Shown: in pieces, positions 60,247 to 64,000 of the stretch
How positions within the stretch are numbered: the first letter of the stretch is position 1
Layout of the letters: every line of letters begins with the position of its first letter
NCBI RefSeq assembly: GCF_037893015.1
Contig: NC_133658.1
Location: 280,451,221-280,515,220 of the forward strand
From: Macrotis lagotis
Lineage: Eukaryota; Chordata; Mammalia; Peramelemorphia; Peramelidae
DNA: 64,000 bases
Reading direction: 5' to 3'
Translations under genes and position numbers: made by a program
The notes under the pieces: generated by a model
Databases searched by the model: none
What the model was told of the DNA's origin: nothing
What the model saw: only the letters and a program-made list of their open reading frames with translations

Positions 60247-60640
60247 TCTGGGCAGCCAGGTGATGAAGTAGATAGTTTTAAAGTCAGGAGGATGAGTTCC
60301 AATTCAACTTCAGACACTTTACACTTACTAGCTGTGTGACCTTAGGCAAATCACTTAACCCTGATTGTTTCACATCCAGGACCATTTCCAGTTGTCTTCA
60401 TTCGTATCTGGTCACTGGACCCAGATGGCTCTGGAGGAAAAAGTGAGGCAGGTGACTTAGCACAACCTCCCCTCCCTCAAATTCCATGTGCTTGTCCTGG
60501 CATCACCTCCTGATGTGAAGTCTTCCTTGAGAACAAAGGACAAAAGTCATCATCATCAAGGCTGGATATGAACTCAGATCTTCCTGACTCCATGCCTGGT
60601 GCACTATATACTGTACCATCTAGCTACCATCTGACTGACA
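60040..60640. mobile_element. Nested SINEs: sense copy inside an antisense copy
   Basis: An antisense MIR-related SINE starts at about 60050 ('ggaattttcttgtcaaac', 'gccatttccttct') and resumes at 60560-60630 ('ggctggatatgaactcag' to 'accatctagctacc'). Between the halves lie an ATG repeat and a sense SINE (60245-60555) of the family seen at 58120. Confidence 0.75.
60188..60244. repeat. (ATG)19 microsatellite
   Basis: A pure ATG/GAT triplet run inside the nested SINE block. Confidence 0.97.
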
Positions 60641-61533
60641 ATATAACTTTAAGCAAATAATTTCTTCTCTGTGGACCTTAGTTTATACAAATTCCTTAGT
60701 TTTACACTGGTGAAAGAAAGGAAACTAGCTCAAATAACCTCTTAAGGTCCCTTCAAGCTCAAAGATCTGAGATATTTTGGATGCTCTAAACTGCTCTGTT
60801 CTCTTCGCATTAAATGTTCTAAATACATTTGTGTATTATGTGTGTGCAGTTGAAAAAAATAAAAAAGACAATGAAAATGTGTATCTACTGTGCCGGCTAA
60901 GTGAGAGATAGTTGAGGACCAAACTGATAATCGGAAATACATGAGTTCAAAACCTTCCTCTGATACTACATGTGTAACTATGGTCACTCCCTGAATTTCT
61001 CTGGAGCTCAGTTTCCTCATCTGTCAAAAACTAGGATAACAAAACCCATAGTACCTTCCTCACAGGGTTGTTGAAAGGTCCAAATCAGATGTTTGCAAAG
61101 TGCTTTACTGACAGAAGTCTGCAAATTTGTAGAGAAAGTCATGCTGGAAAGAATGTTGGACTTTGAATTAAGGTCTTCCTGACTTCAGGTACGTTCACCC
61201 TACCACTGCTGCCTATATAAATTTCAAATCCCTATTATTATGGTCATAATAATATTATCCTATGTTCTTACCTCTTTGGTTAGCAGGGAAAACACCACTC
61301 CCCCTCTCCACTAATCTTTGCCACCTCCTCAATCACCTCAGAAATATTGTGGGTTAGTGCAAAGAGCCCTGGACCTGAAGTCAGGAACTCAGGATCCTGG
61401 TCCTACCTGTATCACTAATCTGTTACCTGATCTTGGAGAAAGTCTTTTCACCATCACCTTCTTTATATGAAGAATGGAGAAAATAGCATATGTCCTGCCT
61501 GCTTTCCAGGGATGTTGTAAAGATTCAATAAGA

Positions 61534-61691
61534 TGGGCGGCTAGGTGGTGCAGTGGATAGAGCACCAGCCCTGGAGTCAGGAGGACCTGTGTTCAAATCC
61601 TGTTTTAGGCACATAATAATTACCTAGCTGGGTGACGTTGGGCAAGTCACTTAACCCCACTGCCTTGCAAATACCTAAAAAAAAAAAAAAG
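61534..61691 (+). mobile_element. WSINE-like SINE, near full length
   Basis: 'gggcggctaggtggtgcagtgg' to an A14 tail, with an intact body. Confidence 0.95.
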
Positions 61692-62382
61692 ATTCAGTAA
61701 GATGTTTTAAACAGGTGATGGAGTCTTATTGGAATAAAATAGACCTGTAGAGCCCAGGTATCTTTAATGATAGTAAGATTATGAGCTTAGAGCTGGGAGG
61801 GACCTTCAAAGTTATCAGAACCAAAACCCTTCATTGGATAGGGACAGAGAGGTTGTGACTTGCTGAAAGTTGCAAGTAGCAAAGGACAGAGCAGGATTGA
61901 AACCAAGCCTTCCCAATCCAAAACCAGATCTCTTCCCATTGATACCGCCTCTCCATTATCCAGTATAATTCCCTCATTTAATTAGAAGAGGAAACAAAGT
62001 CTGATAAAAGACACAAGATTTCCCCAGGAATTCACAGAAAATAATGAAAAGTCTAAACCTTTGTTTCCTGACAACCAATCTAGGGTTCCTTCCCATTCAA
62101 ATAGAGATCTATTAAAAATTTCTCTAATTGTGTCATAGTTTTAAATACTCTGGATGAAATTTTAATTTTAGAAAATTTTATTGTTCATTTATGTCTTGTG
62201 CCCTCATGTGGGAATTTTCTGAGCAGAACTGCTCTGTGGTTTGCCATTCCTTCTCAGCTGACTGTATAAGTGAGGAGACAAACGGGGTTCAGTGACCACT
62301 GAGTGTCTGCGGCCGGACTTGAACTCAGGAACCGGAATCTTGGGCTCTGGAGTCACGGCTTCAGGCCCCAGGCTCGCTCCCT

Positions 62383-62396
62383 GCGCCCCCTGGCGG
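62383..62396 (-). promoter_or_regulatory. CTCF-like motif, reverse
   Basis: GCGCCCCCTGGCGG is the reverse complement of the classic CTCF core (CCGCCAGGGGGCGC), in a CpG-rich patch. Confidence 0.6.
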
Positions 62397-62450
62397 CCCC
62401 AAGGAAAGGCCCGCGGAAACTCTATTGGTGACCACAATTTCCGGCCAAAG

Positions 62451-62464
62451 CCAGCAGATGGCGC
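62451..62464 (+). promoter_or_regulatory. CTCF-like motif, forward
   Basis: CCAGCAGATGGCGC matches every position of the CTCF core consensus. It lies 68 bp from the reverse motif, so the two point away from one another. Confidence 0.6.
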
Positions 62465-62501
62465 GCTCCTACAGGAACGGGAATCCCCTCCAGCTCGAGG
62501 G

Positions 62502-63510
62502 GGTGTGTTTGTGTGTGTGTCTGTGTGTGTCTGTGTGTGTCTGTGTTTGTGTGTGTCTGTGTGAGTCTGTCTTTGTGTGTGTCTGTGTGTCTGTTTGTCT
62601 TTGTGTCTGTGTGTCTTTGAATGTGTCTGTGTGTCTGTCTGTGTGTGTGTCTGTGTCTGTGTGTGTCTGTGTCTCTGTGTCTCTGTGTGTCTGTGTCTGT
62701 GTGTGTATCTGTGTGTGTGTCTCTGTGTGTGTCTGTGTGTGTCTCTGTGTGTCTCTGTGTGTGTCTGTGTGTCTGTGTGTCTGTCTTTGTGTGTGTCTGT
62801 GTGTCTCTGTGAGTCTGTCTTTGTGTGCCTGTGTGTCTGTTCGTCTTTGAGTGTGTCTGTGTCTATCTGTGTCTGTGTGTGTCTGTGTGTGTCTGTGTGT
62901 GTGTCTGTGTCTGTGTGTGTCTATGTGTGTGTCTGTGTCTGTCTGTGTCTCTGTGTCTGTGTGTCTGTGTCTGTGTGTGTATCTGTGTGTGTGTCTGTGT
63001 GTGTCTGTGTGTCTGTCTTTGTGGCTGTCTGTGTGTCTTTGTGAGTCTGTCTGTGTGTCTGTCTTTGTGTGTGTCTGTGTGTCTGTGTGAGTCTGTCTTT
63101 GTGTGCCTGTGTGTCTGTTCGTCTTTGAGTGTGTCTGTGTCTTTGAGTGTGTCTGTGTGTGTCTGTGTGTGTGTCTGTGTCTGTGTGTGTCTGTGTGTGT
63201 GTCTGTGTCTGTGTGTGTCTGTGTCTCTGTGTCTCTGTGTGTCTGTGTCTGTGTGTGTATCTGTGTGTGTGTCTCTGTGTGTCTCTGTGTCTGTGTGTGT
63301 CTGTGTGTGTCTCTGTGTGTGTCTGTGTGTCTGTGTGGCTGTCTTTGTGGCTGTCTGTGTGTCTGTGTGAGTCTGTCTTTGTGTGCCTGTGTGTCTGTTC
63401 GTCTTTGAGTGTGTCTGTGTGTCTTTGTGTGTGTGTGTGTGTCTGTGTCTCTGTGTGTCTGTGTGTGTCTGTGTCTATGTGTGTGTCTGTGTTTGTGTCT
63501 GTGTCTGTGT

Positions 63511-63562
<52 letters not shown>
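62502..63562. repeat. TG/TCTG complex satellite with ~280-bp higher-order period
   Basis: About 1.06 kb of TGTG and TCTG mixed units. The marker 'ctgttcgtctttgagtgtg' occurs three times; GTCTTTGAG starts at 62843, 63121 and 63401, 278 and 280 bp apart. Its last 60 bases are a pure TG run. It opens frames of up to 376 codons on both strands, all artefacts. Confidence 0.95.
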
Positions 63563-63563
<1 letters not shown>

Positions 63564-63599
63564 GGGGTGTTTTGGGGGGAGATAGAAAAACATGATCAT

Positions 63600-64000
63600 A
63601 GTGTCTTAAAGCCCCACTTTCCGCCAAGACACGGGTGAAGTGGCTGATGGAAAGTGCCCGCAGCAGCTCGTGCTGGTCCTCCGCGCCCGCCCGCCCGCCC
63701 GCCCGGCCCCGCGCCGCGGCTCTGCCTCGGCTCCGACCCGGCCTCGCCCCCCAGGGGAGGGGCGGGAAGAGGCCCCGGCCCCCGGCCCCGGCCCCGGCCC
63801 CGGCCCCGGCCCCGGCCCCCGGCCCCCGACCCCCGGCCCCGGCCCCGGCCCCGGCCCCGGCCCCGGCTCCCGCACCTCGCCCCCGACACGCGCGCGCACT
63901 TGTCCCGCTCGGGTGCCCGAAGCCCAGGGGGCGCCGCCCCTCGCCCCGCGCCGCGCCTGGGCGGCGGAGCTTGGCAGACTCCTCTCCAGCCTCCTCGGGC
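63600..64000. promoter_or_regulatory. Second CpG island, cut by the window end
   Basis: Dense CpG sequence with GC boxes (ggggaggggcgggaa) and (CCCG)n. No coding exon can be supported. By human gene order the next gene beyond SOHLH1 on this side would be KCNT1, transcribed on the + strand; this is inference only. Confidence 0.65.
63771..63866. repeat. (GGCCCC)14 hexanucleotide repeat
   Basis: Fourteen GGCCCC or GGCCCCC units in two blocks, interrupted by one GACCCCC. On the minus strand the unit is GGGGCC. It lies inside the CpG island. Confidence 0.95.

Noticed and set aside
62425..63638. Long Cys/Val and Thr/His frames up to 376 codons
   Set aside because: Translation of the TG/TCTG satellite in several frames at once.
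63596..63899. Gly/Arg/Pro frames at the window end
   Set aside because: Product of the GGCCCC repeat and CpG island; no start context or splice site supports an exon.
1..64000. CRISPR array, operons or other prokaryotic systems
   Set aside because: The window is mammalian with introns and SINEs. The tandem repeats lack spacers of the CRISPR kind.

Overview
The window is nuclear DNA from a mammal, almost certainly a marsupial and probably an Australian (dasyurid-like) one. Its commonest repeat is a tRNA-class SINE of about 150 bp. That SINE has a 'gctaggtggcgcagtggatagag' type head, a body carrying 'cttaataattacctagctgtg', and an A-rich tail after 'cattgccttgcaaaaacc'. It resembles the WSINE-type element of Australian marsupials as I remember it. 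MIR-like SINEs, L1 pieces and very old L2/CR1-type LINE relics fill most of the rest. All genes are split by introns, and most bases are repeats or non-coding.

Region 1 (1-7055) is repeat-rich flank: L1 pieces, SINEs and microsatellites, ending in a unique stretch with a clear TATA box at 6963. Region 2 (about 6990-29190, + strand) is a gene whose exons encode six kelch repeats. They match the kelch half of KLHL20 exon by exon, but the sequence is strongly diverged. A 17-nt first coding exon behind the TATA box joins the rest in frame and would give a 318-residue kelch-only protein without BTB or BACK domains. A longer form with those domains further upstream cannot be excluded. Region 3 (29190-35450) is intergenic repeat.

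Region 4 (35458-45626, - strand) is SOHLH1, a germ-cell bHLH transcription factor. I could assemble all eight coding exons in frame (371 residues). Its promoter is a CpG island, and its first intron holds a 0.94-kb GC-rich minisatellite with a 153-bp higher-order unit. Region 5 (46000-62200) shows no coding exon, only SINEs, LINE ends and microsatellites. Region 6 (62380-64000) has two good CTCF-like motifs, a 1.06-kb TG/TCTG satellite and a second CpG island with a (GGCCCC)n repeat. That island may be the promoter of the next gene. In human SOHLH1 is head-to-head with KCNT1, so KCNT1 is the natural guess, but no KCNT1 coding sequence is visible here.

The kelch gene and SOHLH1 lie tail to tail. 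A forward CTCF-like motif at 1361 and a reverse one at 62383 bracket both genes, so they may share one chromatin loop. The very long open frames in the GC minisatellite and in the TG satellite are repeat artefacts, not genes.
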